From NCBI RefSeq assembly GCF_900103715.1, contig NZ_FNHL01000003.1, forward strand, positions 310,001-374,000: 64,000 nucleotides of DNA. Direction: 5' to 3'. Below, piece after piece: positions 1 to 8,369 of the stretch. Numbering within the stretch: position 1 is the stretch's first letter; each line of letters starts with the position of its first letter. The notes beneath the pieces are model-generated. The model did not search any database. It was not told the origin of the DNA and saw only the letters and a program-made list of their open reading frames with translations. This stretch comes from Halogranum gelatinilyticum (lineage in GTDB: Archaea; Halobacteriota; Halobacteria; Halobacteriales; Haloferacaceae). A program made the translations under genes and the position numbers.

Positions 1-49
1 GCTATTCGCTACCGTTCGAGCAAGTGAATATAAAGACCGTTGGTTTCCG

Positions 50-907
50 TCACTCGATTTCGCGGTTCGGGTTCTGCCGGACGAGTCGCATCTCGCCGCT
101 GGCACGGACGGTCCCGTCGACGGTCGCACCCTCGTGAATCGTCAGGTCCGTACAGGAGACGTCTCCGAGGACCCGTGCGCCGTCCTCGACGGTGACCGCC
201 CCGTTACGGGTCGTCACGTCGCCGTGGACGCGCGTACCCGAGCCGACGGTGATGTCGCCGCGGGCGCGGAGACTGCCGAAGATGTTGTTGTCCTCGCCGA
301 CGTCGATCTCCGAGGCGCGGATGTTGCCGTGGAGCCGACAGCCATCGCCGACGGTCGCCGGCGTCGAGACGCGCCAGGCGTCGTCCGAGACGCTGCCGCC
401 GCGCGGGACGACGAGCGGGGCGCGGACCTCCTCGTCGTCGTCGCCGAGTGCCGACGCGAGTTCGTCGGCCGCGTCCTTCTCGCCGAGTCGGAGGAGCTGC
501 GAGAGGACGATGAAGTAGAAGACGAGCGTCGGTACCGGGTTGCGGATGACGATCCAGCCGTTGGCCTCGAAGCCCTCGGCGATGTCGACGTCGTCGCCGA
601 TGTCCAAATCGCCGGAGACCATGAGGCGGCCGTCGATAGAGACGCGCTCGCCGAGGTAGGCGTCGGCACCGACGAGGACGTTGCCAGCGACCGAACACCA
701 GACGTCGAGTCGGCAGTCACCCTCGGCCTCGATGCCGCCACCGAACTGGACGCGCTCGCCCGCGATGACGTTACGGCCGCGGACGCCGAACTCGACGGTC
801 CCCTGGCCGCCGACGATGACGTCGCCGTCGGTCACGAGGTCGTGTTCCTCGACGGTCGTCCCGTCGGGGATGCGCAGTTCGTCGAGAGGGTCCTGACCGA
901 GTGACAC
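50..907 (-). CDS. Polymer-forming (bactofilin-like) beta-helix protein
   Basis: This 285-residue protein is made mostly of short repeats rich in Gly, Val and Asp (for example VGSGTRVHGDV and VEDGARVLGDV). That is the pattern of right- or left-handed parallel beta-helices seen in bactofilin/polymer-forming cytoskeletal proteins and hexapeptide proteins. A hydrophobic stretch near residues 125-140 (PVPTLVFYFIVLSQLL) could dip into the membrane between two beta-helix blocks. The start is GTG, supported by a TATA-like element 24-31 bases upstream. A role as a membrane-associated scaffold is inferred from the fold only. It is transcribed divergently from the DUF5800 gene. Confidence 0.6.
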   Translation of the reverse strand: MSLGQDPLDELRIPDGTTVEEHDLVTDGDVIVGGQGTVEFGVRGRNVIAGERVQFGGGIEAEGDCRLDVWCSVAGNVLVGADAYLGERVSIDGRLMVSGDLDIGDDVDIAEGFEANGWIVIRNPVPTLVFYFIVLSQLLRLGEKDAADELASALGDDDEEVRAPLVVPRGGSVSDDAWRVSTPATVGDGCRLHGNIRASEIDVGEDNNIFGSLRARGDITVGSGTRVHGDVTTRNGAVTVEDGARVLGDVSCTDLTIHEGATVDGTVRASGEMRLVRQNPNREIE

Positions 908-930
908 AGAGCGAACCTGTGCGTCGGAGC

Positions 931-938
931 TATTAAAC
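931..938 (-). promoter_or_regulatory. TATA-like box of the beta-helix gene
   Basis: The minus strand reads TTTAATA here, 24-31 bases upstream of the GTG start. This is the spacing expected for a leaderless haloarchaeal transcript. Confidence 0.5.
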
Positions 939-1040
939 GGCGCGCAAGACGTCCGTCTGACGCTACCGTCCGACGCTGGGCGACCCCCTTCGGGGACCGA
1001 CGAGCGGGGCCGGACAGCTCGCGAGTCGCTGGTGATGGCC

Positions 1041-1050
1041 TTTTATATCA
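1041..1050 (+). promoter_or_regulatory. TATA box for the DUF5800 gene
   Basis: TTTTATATCA ends 19 bases before the ATG at 1070. The spacing implies a transcript starting at or next to the start codon, and supports ATG 1070 over the upstream in-frame GTG at 1055. Confidence 0.6.
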
Positions 1051-1069
1051 CGGTGTGCAAAGAGCGCGT

Positions 1070-1267
1070 ATGACTGCTCTCTCTTTCGACGACGACGGCG
1101 TCGACGTGGTCTACGAAGGCACCGAGTTCCGACTGGAGAAGGTGCTCATCGAGGAGGCAACCCAGAAATCCTACCCCGACGTCACCGACCACGACGTGCT
1201 GAAGATGGTCGAGAAGAACCCCGAACTGACCGGCGAGCCGCGACGGATTCAGGACATCCTGAAGTAA
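1070..1267 (+). CDS. DUF5800 family small protein
   Basis: A 65-residue acidic protein. The pattern VDVVYEGTEFRLEK followed by SYPDVTDHDVLKMV and GEPRRIQDIL matches the DUF5800 family of haloarchaea as I remember it. The function is unknown. The ATG at 1070 is preferred because a strong TATA box lies just upstream. A DUF5788 gene follows after 62 bases on the same strand, so co-transcription is possible. Confidence 0.75.
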   Translation: MTALSFDDDGVDVVYEGTEFRLEKVLIEEATQKSYPDVTDHDVLKMVEKNPELTGEPRRIQDILK

Positions 1268-1329
1268 CTGAAGAGACCCGCCCGCGGACTTTTTGTGCAG
1301 TCCGACCTGACATTCGAACAGAGAAATCA

Positions 1330-1761
1330 ATGAGCGAACACAAGCGGGCGGGGTTGAACGAACGTGAGCGCGAGCGGTTACTGGATCGACTGTCCCGCGG
1401 CAGCACGAGCGTCGGTGGGAGCGTCCCCGACACCGTCGACGTACAGGGCACGGAGGTGCCACTCCGGGAGTTCGTCTTCGAAATCAAGGACTTCGACGCC
1501 GTCCCCGAAGCTGAGCGCGAACGAGCCGACGAGATGGTCACGGCGTTGAGACGCGAACGGCTCCAACGACGGAACCGCCTCGCGAGCGACGACGACCTGA
1601 CCGCTGCGGAGGGCGAGCAACTCGTCGAGAGCATCGTCGGTCTCGACCGCGCCATCAACCCCCTGGACTCGCTGGACGCACGCGGGTTCGAGGAGCAGGC
1701 CCGCGAGCAGTGGCTCGACGAACAGAAGCGCTGGTCGGCGTTCCTCCATCGGATTCTCTAA
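1330..1761 (+). CDS. DUF5788 family protein
   Basis: A 143-residue charged protein. Its core, with VSxxVPDTVDVQGTEVPLREFVFEIK-like order and a following RRERLQRRNRL helix, matches the haloarchaeal DUF5788 family. The C-terminal half is helical (EQLVESIVGLDRAINPLDSL) and ends in EQKRWSAFLHRIL. No catalytic motif, signal peptide or membrane segment is visible. The function is unknown. Confidence 0.7.
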   Translation: MSEHKRAGLNERERERLLDRLSRGSTSVGGSVPDTVDVQGTEVPLREFVFEIKDFDAVPEAERERADEMVTALRRERLQRRNRLASDDDLTAAEGEQLVESIVGLDRAINPLDSLDARGFEEQAREQWLDEQKRWSAFLHRIL

Positions 1762-1836
1762 CCTCGCGGCGACGTCTTCGGCCGTTCTCGTCCATCTTAC
1801 CTCTCCGGACAGATTTCTGAAGAGCTATCTGAATAT

Positions 1837-1860
1837 ATGTCTGTAAATCTTTGCAGACAT
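1837..1860. promoter_or_regulatory. Inverted repeat ATGTCTG-N10-CAGACAT
   Basis: Perfect 7-bp arms (1837-1843 and 1854-1860) separated by 10 bases overlap an AT-rich TATA-like stretch (GAATATATG, 1831-1839). The position 120-145 bases ahead of the HTH_10 gene fits an operator, or the hairpin of a 5' leader. Confidence 0.35.
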
Positions 1861-1982
1861 CTTTCCATAGTATCGCAATCAGGGGCTGTGCTCGGTCAAC
1901 CACACGCATCTCCGCGGCCCAAAGCGGCTTACCGACGGTGGCCGAAGCGGTCGGCCGTGTACGACCACGGAGTGACACGTCG

Positions 1983-2678
1983 ATGACCGACGACGGCGTC
2001 CACGTCGAGTTGGCGGCGCGGCCGACGCGGGACTGCCCGGCCGCCGCACTCGCTCGCGACTACCCCGTCCGCGGGTTCGTCGACGGCGATGCGGGCAACG
2101 CCCCGCAGGTCGTCGTCGAGGCGTCGGCCGATGCGGACCTCGGTGAGCGGGCGGGCGTGACACCGGTTCTCGCAGCCGACGGCACCGTCGTCTGTCGCGT
2201 CCCCGCGCTCGCCGAGTCGGAGCCCGCTGGCTGCGACCACGGCCACTGTCTCTTTCGCGGACTCGGCTTTCTGCCCGTCCAACCCTACCGACGACAGTGG
2301 GTCGACGGCCGACTCCAGCTGAGTATCGCAGCGACCGACCGAGGGGCCGTCGCCGAGAGCGTCGCCCGGCTCGACGAGGCAGGGTTCGAGACGACGACGG
2401 AGCGGATCGTCCACAGCGACGCCCGCGCCGGAAGCGATACCGCCGTCGTCGACCTCGACACGCTGACCGACCGCCAGCGCGAGGTCGCCGACCTCGCCGC
2501 CGACTGCGGCTACTTCAGTTCCGACAGCCCCCCGGCAGACGACCTCGCAAGCAAACTTGGAATCAGCCGGGGAACCTTCTCGGGCCATCTCCGTGCCGCC
2601 GAGGCGACGCTGTTCGCGCAGGTGTTTGGCAACGAGAGTCGTGAGAACGACACTCACGATAGCGACGACGACACTTGA
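1983..2678 (+). CDS. Bat-like HTH_10 transcriptional regulator
   Basis: A 231-residue regulator of the haloarchaeal bacterio-opsin-activator (Bat) type. The N-terminal ~150 residues form an alpha/beta sensor-like region. The C-terminus carries the HTH_10 signature: DLDTLTDRQREVADLAADCGYF followed by the recognition region ASKLGISRGTFSGHLRAAEATLF. The ATG at 1983 is the first that begins the conserved-looking protein; the frame is open upstream to 1851 but that part has an Arg-rich, shadow-like composition. A His/Asp/Ser-rich tail follows the HTH. The target genes are unknown. Confidence 0.75.
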   Translation: MTDDGVHVELAARPTRDCPAAALARDYPVRGFVDGDAGNAPQVVVEASADADLGERAGVTPVLAADGTVVCRVPALAESEPAGCDHGHCLFRGLGFLPVQPYRRQWVDGRLQLSIAATDRGAVAESVARLDEAGFETTTERIVHSDARAGSDTAVVDLDTLTDRQREVADLAADCGYFSSDSPPADDLASKLGISRGTFSGHLRAAEATLFAQVFGNESRENDTHDSDDDT

Positions 2679-2745
2679 AAGGCCGAATAATTAGGCAGCA
2701 GCCCTACCCGAAAGGCGCGCCCAGCAAGGGGTGGAGGCAAACCCA

Positions 2746-3747
2746 ATGAGCGACCGCACAGACGTCAGTCGTCGAGGTGTACTGAAGGGAATCGGTGCAG
2801 CCGTCGCGACCGCCGGACTCTCCGGTGTCGGAGCCGCGGCAAGCTCGGACGACAGCCCGTGGCACGTCGCGGAGACGCCGACCGGGAACACCCTCCACGA
2901 CGTCGAGCCGACCGTCGGCGGTGCCTACGCCGTCGGCGGCGGTGGCGTCGTCATCGAGCAGGGGGCCGAAGGCTGGACGAAGACGCTCGACGGCGGCCCG
3001 ACCGGCAACGGCAACAGCCTCTACGGGGCCGCGACGACCGACGAGGGACGGACGCTCTGGATGGTCGGGTCCAGCGGAGCCATCGGCGAGTACGACGTCG
3101 AGACGGGCAACCTGAACGACCACTCCGCCCCGATGGACGTCACGAACAACTTCAACGACGTCGCCGTCACCGGGCCCGCGGGCGACGCCAACGTCTACGT
3201 CGCCGGCGACTCCGGGAAGATCTACTACAGCTTCGAGAACGGCGAGACGGGCACCTGGGACTACGTGACGCCGGGCAGCGGCGCGGCACTCCCCGCCATC
3301 GACTTCCACGGTCACCGGGCAGGCCACGTCGTCGACACCAACGGCAAGGTCTTCGCCACCGACGACGGCGCGACCTGGGAAGCCATCGGCATCGGCGACG
3401 CCAACGTCAACTTCTACGGCGTCGACAGCGACGCCGCGGACGACGTCACGGTCGTCGGCGGGGGCGGGATGGTCTTCCGCTACGACGGCGCGCAGTGGAC
3501 GCCGACCGACCTCGGCGACAAGTCGCTTCGAGCCGTGGCCTACGACGACGGCGACGGCTACACCGTCGGCGGCGGCGGGGCCGTCTTCGACGCTACCGGC
3601 GGCCGCTGGGACCGCGAGCAGACGCCGAGCGGCGGGAACTTGAAAGACGTCGCCGCCGGTGACGAGATGATGGAGTTCGACGGCGAGGGTATCGTCGTCG
3701 GCGACGCCGTCGCCGTCGGCGCGGGCGGGCTGGTCCTCGAACAGTAA
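2746..3747 (+). CDS. Tat-exported beta-propeller-like protein
   Basis: A 333-residue secreted protein. The N-terminus has a twin-arginine motif (SRRGVLKG) and a hydrophobic stretch ending near AAASS, so it should leave the cell folded through the Tat system. The mature part repeats blocks such as AVGGGGVVIEQ, WMVGSSGAIGEY, VAGDSGKIYYS and TVGGGGAVFD. This resembles the Ycf48/BNR-type propeller repeats. A GGAGG ribosome-binding site (2732-2736) lies before the ATG, which is why I reject the GTG at 2731. The ligand is unknown. Confidence 0.7.
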   Translation: MSDRTDVSRRGVLKGIGAAVATAGLSGVGAAASSDDSPWHVAETPTGNTLHDVEPTVGGAYAVGGGGVVIEQGAEGWTKTLDGGPTGNGNSLYGAATTDEGRTLWMVGSSGAIGEYDVETGNLNDHSAPMDVTNNFNDVAVTGPAGDANVYVAGDSGKIYYSFENGETGTWDYVTPGSGAALPAIDFHGHRAGHVVDTNGKVFATDDGATWEAIGIGDANVNFYGVDSDAADDVTVVGGGGMVFRYDGAQWTPTDLGDKSLRAVAYDDGDGYTVGGGGAVFDATGGRWDREQTPSGGNLKDVAAGDEMMEFDGEGIVVGDAVAVGAGGLVLEQ

Positions 3748-3811
3748 GCCGGTCCACGCAGCCCGGCGACCGATCTGATAGGCTACGGAGTCGCGTCGCT
3801 CAAACAGCTAT

Positions 3812-3826
3812 TTGACTCACAGTCAA
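3812..3826. promoter_or_regulatory. Inverted repeat TTGACT-CAC-AGTCAA
   Basis: Perfect 6-bp arms with a 3-base spacer lie 35-49 bases upstream of the surface-protein start, at the upstream edge of the expected TATA/BRE region. It is a candidate operator. Confidence 0.35.
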
Positions 3827-3860
3827 CACTTTTTGCGAGCCGTGTGACCGTCCACACGCG

Positions 3861-4415
3861 ATGCGAACGCACTCCCCGCATCGGTTCGTCGCTGCACTGC
3901 TCGCGCTGAGTCTCGTCGCCGTCGGCGGGGCAGCAGCGCTCACGGCCACCCCGGCCGGCAGTGCGGATGCAGCGGACCTCCAATCGGTTCAGTCGCAACG
4001 CTCACAGATGCAGGTAAACGCCTCCTTCGACGTCCAAGGTGACGCTGTCCGGCTCCCAGCGGTCGAGAACGCGACCGTCACTGGCCAGACGAATCTCTCG
4101 GCCGGGACCGAGGTGACGCTCCGGCTCCAGTCCGCCGGCGACGCCGAAAACCCGTTCCTGAAGTCGACGACGGCCACTGTCACCGAAGACGGCAGCTTCC
4201 GGGCGACAGTGAACCTCTCGAACGTCGAACCGTCGACCGACGCCGAACTGACGCTCCAGACGGCGGACGCCGGGACCGTTGCCGAAGCCGACGCACAGGT
4301 CGTCGCGGCCGACGCGACGACCGACTCGGAGACCGCGACCACCTCACCCGGCTTCGGTCTCGTCGCGGGCGGCTGTGCCCTGCTCGGTGCAGCCCTGCTC
4401 GCACGTCGTGACTGA
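3861..4415 (+). CDS. BGTF-domain surface protein with PGF-CTERM-like anchor
   Basis: A 184-residue cell-surface protein. It has a signal peptide (residues 1-27, hydrophobic FVAALLALSLVAVGGAAAL). The central beta-rich domain (GQTNLSAGTEVTLRLQSAG ... FRATVNLSNVEPST) fits the BGTF surface domain. The C-terminus has a Thr-rich linker, then SPGFG, a hydrophobic helix and ARRD, which matches a PGF-CTERM sorting signal. Known PGF-CTERM proteins are processed by archaeosortase A and lipid-anchored, so this is probably a small S-layer-associated protein. It ends two bases from the convergent glycosyltransferase. Confidence 0.75.
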   Translation: MRTHSPHRFVAALLALSLVAVGGAAALTATPAGSADAADLQSVQSQRSQMQVNASFDVQGDAVRLPAVENATVTGQTNLSAGTEVTLRLQSAGDAENPFLKSTTATVTEDGSFRATVNLSNVEPSTDAELTLQTADAGTVAEADAQVVAADATTDSETATTSPGFGLVAGGCALLGAALLARRD

Positions 4416-4417
4416 CG

Positions 4418-5101
4418 TCAGAACGAGAACCGCTCTTCGAGACAGACTTTGACGATAGACTTCGCGATCTCCGCCCCACCCTGAATCGGGTCGAGCTTCG
4501 TCTCTCCAGCGCGCTCACGGTAGGCGATTGGTACTTCCTTCACCTCGTAGTCGCGCATCACCGGCCGGATCAGCAGCTCCGCCGAGAGGCCCGTGTTCTC
4601 GGTCCACTCGATGTCGTGGAGGAGTTCGCGCCGGTAGGCGCGCATCCCCGTCGTCGTGTCGTGGACGCGCGTGCCCATCAGGACGCTCGCGATGGCCGCG
4701 AAGGTCGCGTTCCCGAAGCGGTTGAAGGCGGGCATCGCCTCCGCGCCGTGGTAGAGCCGGTCGCCGCTGACGACGTCCGCGCCGGCGTTGATTTCCTCCA
4801 AGAACTCCGGGAGCTGTTCCATCGGGTAGGTGTCGTCACAGTCTGTCGTGACGACGACCGGGCGATTGGGCGTCAGGACAGCCTCGCGGACGGCGACGCC
4901 GTAGCCCTGCGGCTGCTGGCGGACAACCGTTGCGCCGTGCTCGCGGGCGATTTCGGGGGTTCGGTCCGAGGAGCCGTCGACACAGACGACTTCCGCCTTC
5001 CCGTCGGTGACCTCGTCGATGTCCGAGAGGACCGTCCCGATGGCCTCCTCCTCGTTGTACGTGCCCATGACGACCGCGAGGTCGTCGAACGTGTAGCTCA
5101 T
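4418..5101 (-). CDS. Family 2 glycosyltransferase (dolichyl-phosphate sugar type)
   Basis: A 227-residue soluble GT-A enzyme. MGTYNEEEAI, VCVDGSSDRTPEIA and the DCDDTYP metal/nucleotide region are the hallmarks of DPM1/AglJ-type GT2 transferases, which move a sugar from a nucleotide to dolichyl phosphate at the cytoplasmic face. The acceptor-side region DTTTGMRAYRRE is also present. There are no membrane helices, unlike GtrB-type enzymes. A role in protein N-glycosylation is likely, but no other agl gene is nearby. Confidence 0.75.
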   Translation of the reverse strand: MSYTFDDLAVVMGTYNEEEAIGTVLSDIDEVTDGKAEVVCVDGSSDRTPEIAREHGATVVRQQPQGYGVAVREAVLTPNRPVVVTTDCDDTYPMEQLPEFLEEINAGADVVSGDRLYHGAEAMPAFNRFGNATFAAIASVLMGTRVHDTTTGMRAYRRELLHDIEWTENTGLSAELLIRPVMRDYEVKEVPIAYRERAGETKLDPIQGGAEIAKSIVKVCLEERFSF

Positions 5102-5175
5102 ACAGCGTCATTTTCGGCAGCCGTACTTGAGCTTTTAGGTTCGCCAAAAGTAGCCGAAATCGGTCGGCTGAGCGG

Positions 5176-5919
5176 TTACTTTGTCGTCACGAACGTTTCG
5201 TCGTGCAGTGACTCGCTGACGAGGTCCATGAGCGTCTGGAGGTTCTCGGTGTCTTCGCGGTTGTAGGAGACGAGCGTGTCGAGGGCAGTCTCGTCGCCGC
5301 GTTCGTACTGATGCCAGAGGCGAACCGCGTCCCGCCCCGAGATGTCCGGGCGGTCGCGGTCGATGCCGACGTCCTGCTCGATCTGCTTCAGTCCCCCAGA
5401 GAGGCCCAGTTGCTTGCAGGGATACATCAGGTCAATGTGGGGGACGTCGATTTCGAGGTCGAACGACTGTTCGAGGAAGGGGACGTCGAAGCGTTTGCCG
5501 TTGAACGTCGCGATGAGGTCCGCGGGAGCGAACTGTTCGCGGAGCGCGCCCGCAGTGAGGTTGTCTCCCTGCACGAGCGTCGTCGTCTCGCCGTCGCGGT
5601 AGAACGTGACCGTCGTGACGTCGTTGCGGCTGGCGTCGAGACCGGTCGTCTCGATGTCGAAGAAACACGTCGAGTCGCGGAAGTTCTCGTAGAGCCGCCA
5701 GCGTTCGTTGCTGGGAAAGCTCTCGTCGAAGAAGCGGGCGTCGCCGTCGGCGAGATGGGGACCTGCCTCGTCGACGAACTCGAAGATACGGTCGGCTGTC
5801 GTCGGGCCGACGACCGAGCCGTCGAAATCGTCCCAGTGGGTGATACCGTGTTCCCAGAGGCGGCGTTCGGTCTTCGCGCCGACGCCGCGGACCGGGATGA
5901 AGCTGTTCTCGATTCGCAC
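5176..5919 (-). CDS. RNase H-like 3'-5' exonuclease (YprB/COG3359 type)
   Basis: A 247-residue DEDDy-type nuclease. An N-terminal helix-hairpin-helix-like element (RGVGAKTERRLWEHGITHW) precedes the exonuclease core. ExoI is FDIETTGLD, ExoII is IATFNGKRFDVPF, and ExoIII is YNREDTENL, giving the Y-x3-D arrangement. The protein should remove nucleotides from DNA or RNA 3' ends with two metal ions; the true substrate is not known. It is transcribed toward the glycosyltransferase. Confidence 0.75.
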   Translation of the reverse strand: MRIENSFIPVRGVGAKTERRLWEHGITHWDDFDGSVVGPTTADRIFEFVDEAGPHLADGDARFFDESFPSNERWRLYENFRDSTCFFDIETTGLDASRNDVTTVTFYRDGETTTLVQGDNLTAGALREQFAPADLIATFNGKRFDVPFLEQSFDLEIDVPHIDLMYPCKQLGLSGGLKQIEQDVGIDRDRPDISGRDAVRLWHQYERGDETALDTLVSYNREDTENLQTLMDLVSESLHDETFVTTK

Positions 5920-6035
5920 GTCTGCAGTGGGCCGCCGGACGAACCTAAAGCCCTCGTAACTCGTTCGGCCACTCCGCCCGCACAGGCGTCGCCGCTCTCG
6001 GCGGTTTCATGTGGGCCGCCTACACAGGCCACTCT

Positions 6036-7226
6036 ATGACTGACGACTCCGAGGCCAGCCGTCGGCTGTGGCTCGTCGCCATCTCGTGGTTCGTCGCCGT
6101 CGACGCGCTCGGCTTCCAGCTCCGCGGGGCACTGCTCCCCGAACTCCAACGGGAGTTCACCGTCTCGGAGAGCCTCCTCGGCCTCGTCGCACCTGCAGGC
6201 ACACTCGGCTTTCTCGTCGTGCTGCTCGTCTTCGGTGCCGTCGCCGGACGGGTCGACCTCCGGAAGACGATGCTGGCGGGTGTGGTCTCGGTCGGCCTCG
6301 CCATCGCGACAATCGGCTTCGCGCCGACGTTCGGGGTCTTCCTCGTCGCGCTGCTCGTCCGCGGGATTCTTACGGGGCTGTTCCGCGGCGTCGACCGCCC
6401 GGTGTTGAGTCACCTCTACCCTGACGCACGAGGCCGCGTGTTCAACCTCTACGACCTCGCGTGGGCCGCTGGTGCGAGTGCCGGGCCCGTGCTCGCAATC
6501 GTCGCGCTTCGCCTCGGCAACTGGCGGTACGCCTACGCACTGCTCGCGGTGAGCCTGATTCCGGTCGCGCTCATCATCCTCCGGCTGGACCTCGACGACA
6601 TCGCCGGCAACGAACGGCCGCTCCGTCGTGATGAGCTCGCGGCGCTCCTCCGGCGACCCGAGATTCTCGGTGCCGCCGCAGTGATGATGCTCTCGGGCGG
6701 CATCGAAGGCGGGTTGTTCACCTGGCTTCCCTACTACGCCACCCAGACGCTCCCACAGGACGTGGCGAGTCTCACCCTCTCGGTGTTCCTCGTGGCCTAC
6801 GTCCCCGCCCGCTTGCTCTACAGCCGACTCGCCGAGCGGGTGGGCTATCTCCCGCTGGTCATCACGCTGACGGCACTGGCGATCCCGGTCGCTGCAATCA
6901 CTTTCCGATATCTCGACGGATACGCGTTCGTCGCCGGCATCGCCGTCTTCGGCTTCCTCTGGGCAGGAGTGTTTCCGACGGTCGCCGCGTTCAGCATCGA
7001 AGCTGCCCCCGCCTACAGCGGCCCGGTCAACGCCGTCGCGACGGGCGCGACGTATCTCGGGACCGGACTCGTCCCGGTCGTCATGGGTGTCGTCGCCGAC
7101 GAGTTCGACATCGGCCTGTCGATGCAGCTCTTGACCGTCCTCGTCGTCGGTACCGTCCTCCTCCTGCTCGCGACGAAGTCGGCCACCGCAGCCGCACGTG
7201 CAGGGTCGACGAGGAGCGACGCCTGA
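6036..7226 (+). CDS. MFS transporter
   Basis: A 396-residue major-facilitator protein with about 12 hydrophobic segments. The loop 2-3 region VAGRVDLRKTML resembles the MFS G-x3-D-R motif, and a basic/acidic cytoplasmic loop near residue 190 (LDLDDIAGNERPLRRDE) separates the two halves. The substrate cannot be predicted. ATG 6036 begins MTDDSEASRRLW just before the first helix; the earlier in-frame start would add a short non-conserved-looking extension. Confidence 0.8.
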   Translation: MTDDSEASRRLWLVAISWFVAVDALGFQLRGALLPELQREFTVSESLLGLVAPAGTLGFLVVLLVFGAVAGRVDLRKTMLAGVVSVGLAIATIGFAPTFGVFLVALLVRGILTGLFRGVDRPVLSHLYPDARGRVFNLYDLAWAAGASAGPVLAIVALRLGNWRYAYALLAVSLIPVALIILRLDLDDIAGNERPLRRDELAALLRRPEILGAAAVMMLSGGIEGGLFTWLPYYATQTLPQDVASLTLSVFLVAYVPARLLYSRLAERVGYLPLVITLTALAIPVAAITFRYLDGYAFVAGIAVFGFLWAGVFPTVAAFSIEAAPAYSGPVNAVATGATYLGTGLVPVVMGVVADEFDIGLSMQLLTVLVVGTVLLLLATKSATAAARAGSTRSDA

Positions 7227-7270
7227 CTCCCCGACCGCAGGCTTATGCCGACGCCGTCCGACTCTCAGCT

Positions 7271-7984
7271 ATGTGCGGACGGTACACGCTGTTCACCCGA
7301 CAGGATGTCCTCGAAGACCGGTTCGACGCCCACGCCGCCGAGCCGATGGAGCCACGGTACAACTGCGCGCCGGGCCAGCGACTCCCGGTCGTCACGGGTG
7401 ACGACCCCGACACGATTCAGACGCTGAAGTGGGGACTCGTCCCGTCGTGGGCGGAGAGTGAGTCGGTCGGTAACAAACTCATCAACGCCCGGGCGGAGAC
7501 TGTCCGCGAGAAGCGGAGTTTCGCCGACGCGTACGAACAGCGGCGGTGCCTCGTCCTCGCCGACGGCTTCTACGAGTGGGTCGAAGAGAGCGGGAACAAA
7601 CAGCCCTACCGCGTCGCGTTCGCCGACGACCGCCCCTTCGCGATGGCCGGACTCTGGGAGCGGTGGACGCCGCCACAGAAACAGACCGGTCTCGCCGACT
7701 TCGGTGGCGGGGCGACGCCCGACAGAGACCCCGACCCCGTCGAGACGTTCACCGTCATCACGACCGAGCCGAACGACCTCATCTCGACGCTCCACCACCG
7801 GATGGCCGTCGTCCTCGACGAGAGCGAGGAGAAGGCGTGGCTCACGGGCGACGCCGACGAAGTCGAATCCCTGTTGGACCCGTACCCGGACGACGCAATG
7901 GAGACCTATCCGGTCTCGACGCGAGTTAACAGCCCGGCCAACGACGGCCCGGAACTCATCGAAGAAGTCGAATCGTCAGCGTAA
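7271..7984 (+). CDS. SOS response-associated peptidase (SRAP/HMCES/YedK)
   Basis: A 237-residue SRAP protein. It begins MCGRYTLF, so Cys2 is the catalytic residue after Met removal. NARAETV, GFYEW and HHRMAV supply the other conserved positions. Family members crosslink to abasic sites in single-stranded DNA through Cys2 and protect them. The start is fixed by the need for Cys at position 2. It is the last gene before the AT-rich par-recombinase module. Confidence 0.9.
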   Translation: MCGRYTLFTRQDVLEDRFDAHAAEPMEPRYNCAPGQRLPVVTGDDPDTIQTLKWGLVPSWAESESVGNKLINARAETVREKRSFADAYEQRRCLVLADGFYEWVEESGNKQPYRVAFADDRPFAMAGLWERWTPPQKQTGLADFGGGATPDRDPDPVETFTVITTEPNDLISTLHHRMAVVLDESEEKAWLTGDADEVESLLDPYPDDAMETYPVSTRVNSPANDGPELIEEVESSA

Positions 7985-8000
7985 GAGGCGAGAGCGTTCA

Positions 8001-8300
8001 GATTTTGCCGAAAACGTTGCTGTCGAGAGACACAGCCAGCGGCCGAGATTCCATATAGCGATATGTGGTTTGTGTGTCGGCCGGTCGACGGAGGGGAACA
8101 CTCACGTTATCAGATGAATGTCAAAAAATGGAGAAATGAGGGGTGTGCACGAGCTGAGTCGAAGCTCAGCAAAGAGGCCACGGACACTGCGGCTGGACAG
8201 TGCCGTTCGTATCGTGGCCCAACCTGTCTTCGGGACGGCTCGCCCTGGAATCGTTCGGAAACCCGGTTTGAACGCTGTGGACGGACTGGTCCGACAGACT
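8001..8300 (+). repeat. Left inverted copy of a diverged non-coding repeat
   Basis: The 385-base gap 7985-8369 has no gene I can support. It holds a sequence homologous to the reverse complement of 11660-12002. TTTTGCCGA (8003) matches TTTTGACCGA. ATTCCATATAGCG plus the following bases (8048-8080) match 25 of 33 positions. GGCCCAACCTGTCT (8216-8229) matches 13 of 14. The first two blocks keep the same spacing in both copies. The gap also contains a GCTGAG-TCGAAG-CTCAGC hairpin (8153-8170). The outer limit is approximate. Confidence 0.6.
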
Positions 8301-8355
8301 AACAGAGGACAACCCATCTCGACGACGTGACTCCGGGGGTAAAGGGCATCAGGAC

Positions 8356-8369
8356 TCCCCTCGAGGGGA
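8356..8369. terminator. Palindrome directly after the recombinase stop
   Basis: TCCCCTCGAGGGGA is a perfect 14-base palindrome abutting the recombinase stop codon. It may act in termination or mRNA protection, or as a recombinase-related site. No T-run follows. Confidence 0.3.

Noticed and set aside
134-904. Long plus-strand open frame opposite the beta-helix gene
   Set aside because: It is a GC-rich shadow; the minus-strand product has a coherent repeat pattern and a TATA-supported start.
8118-8330. Open frame of 70 codons downstream of the recombinase
   Set aside because: Composition is basic and Arg-rich, no promoter is visible, and it lies in the left copy of the inverted repeat.
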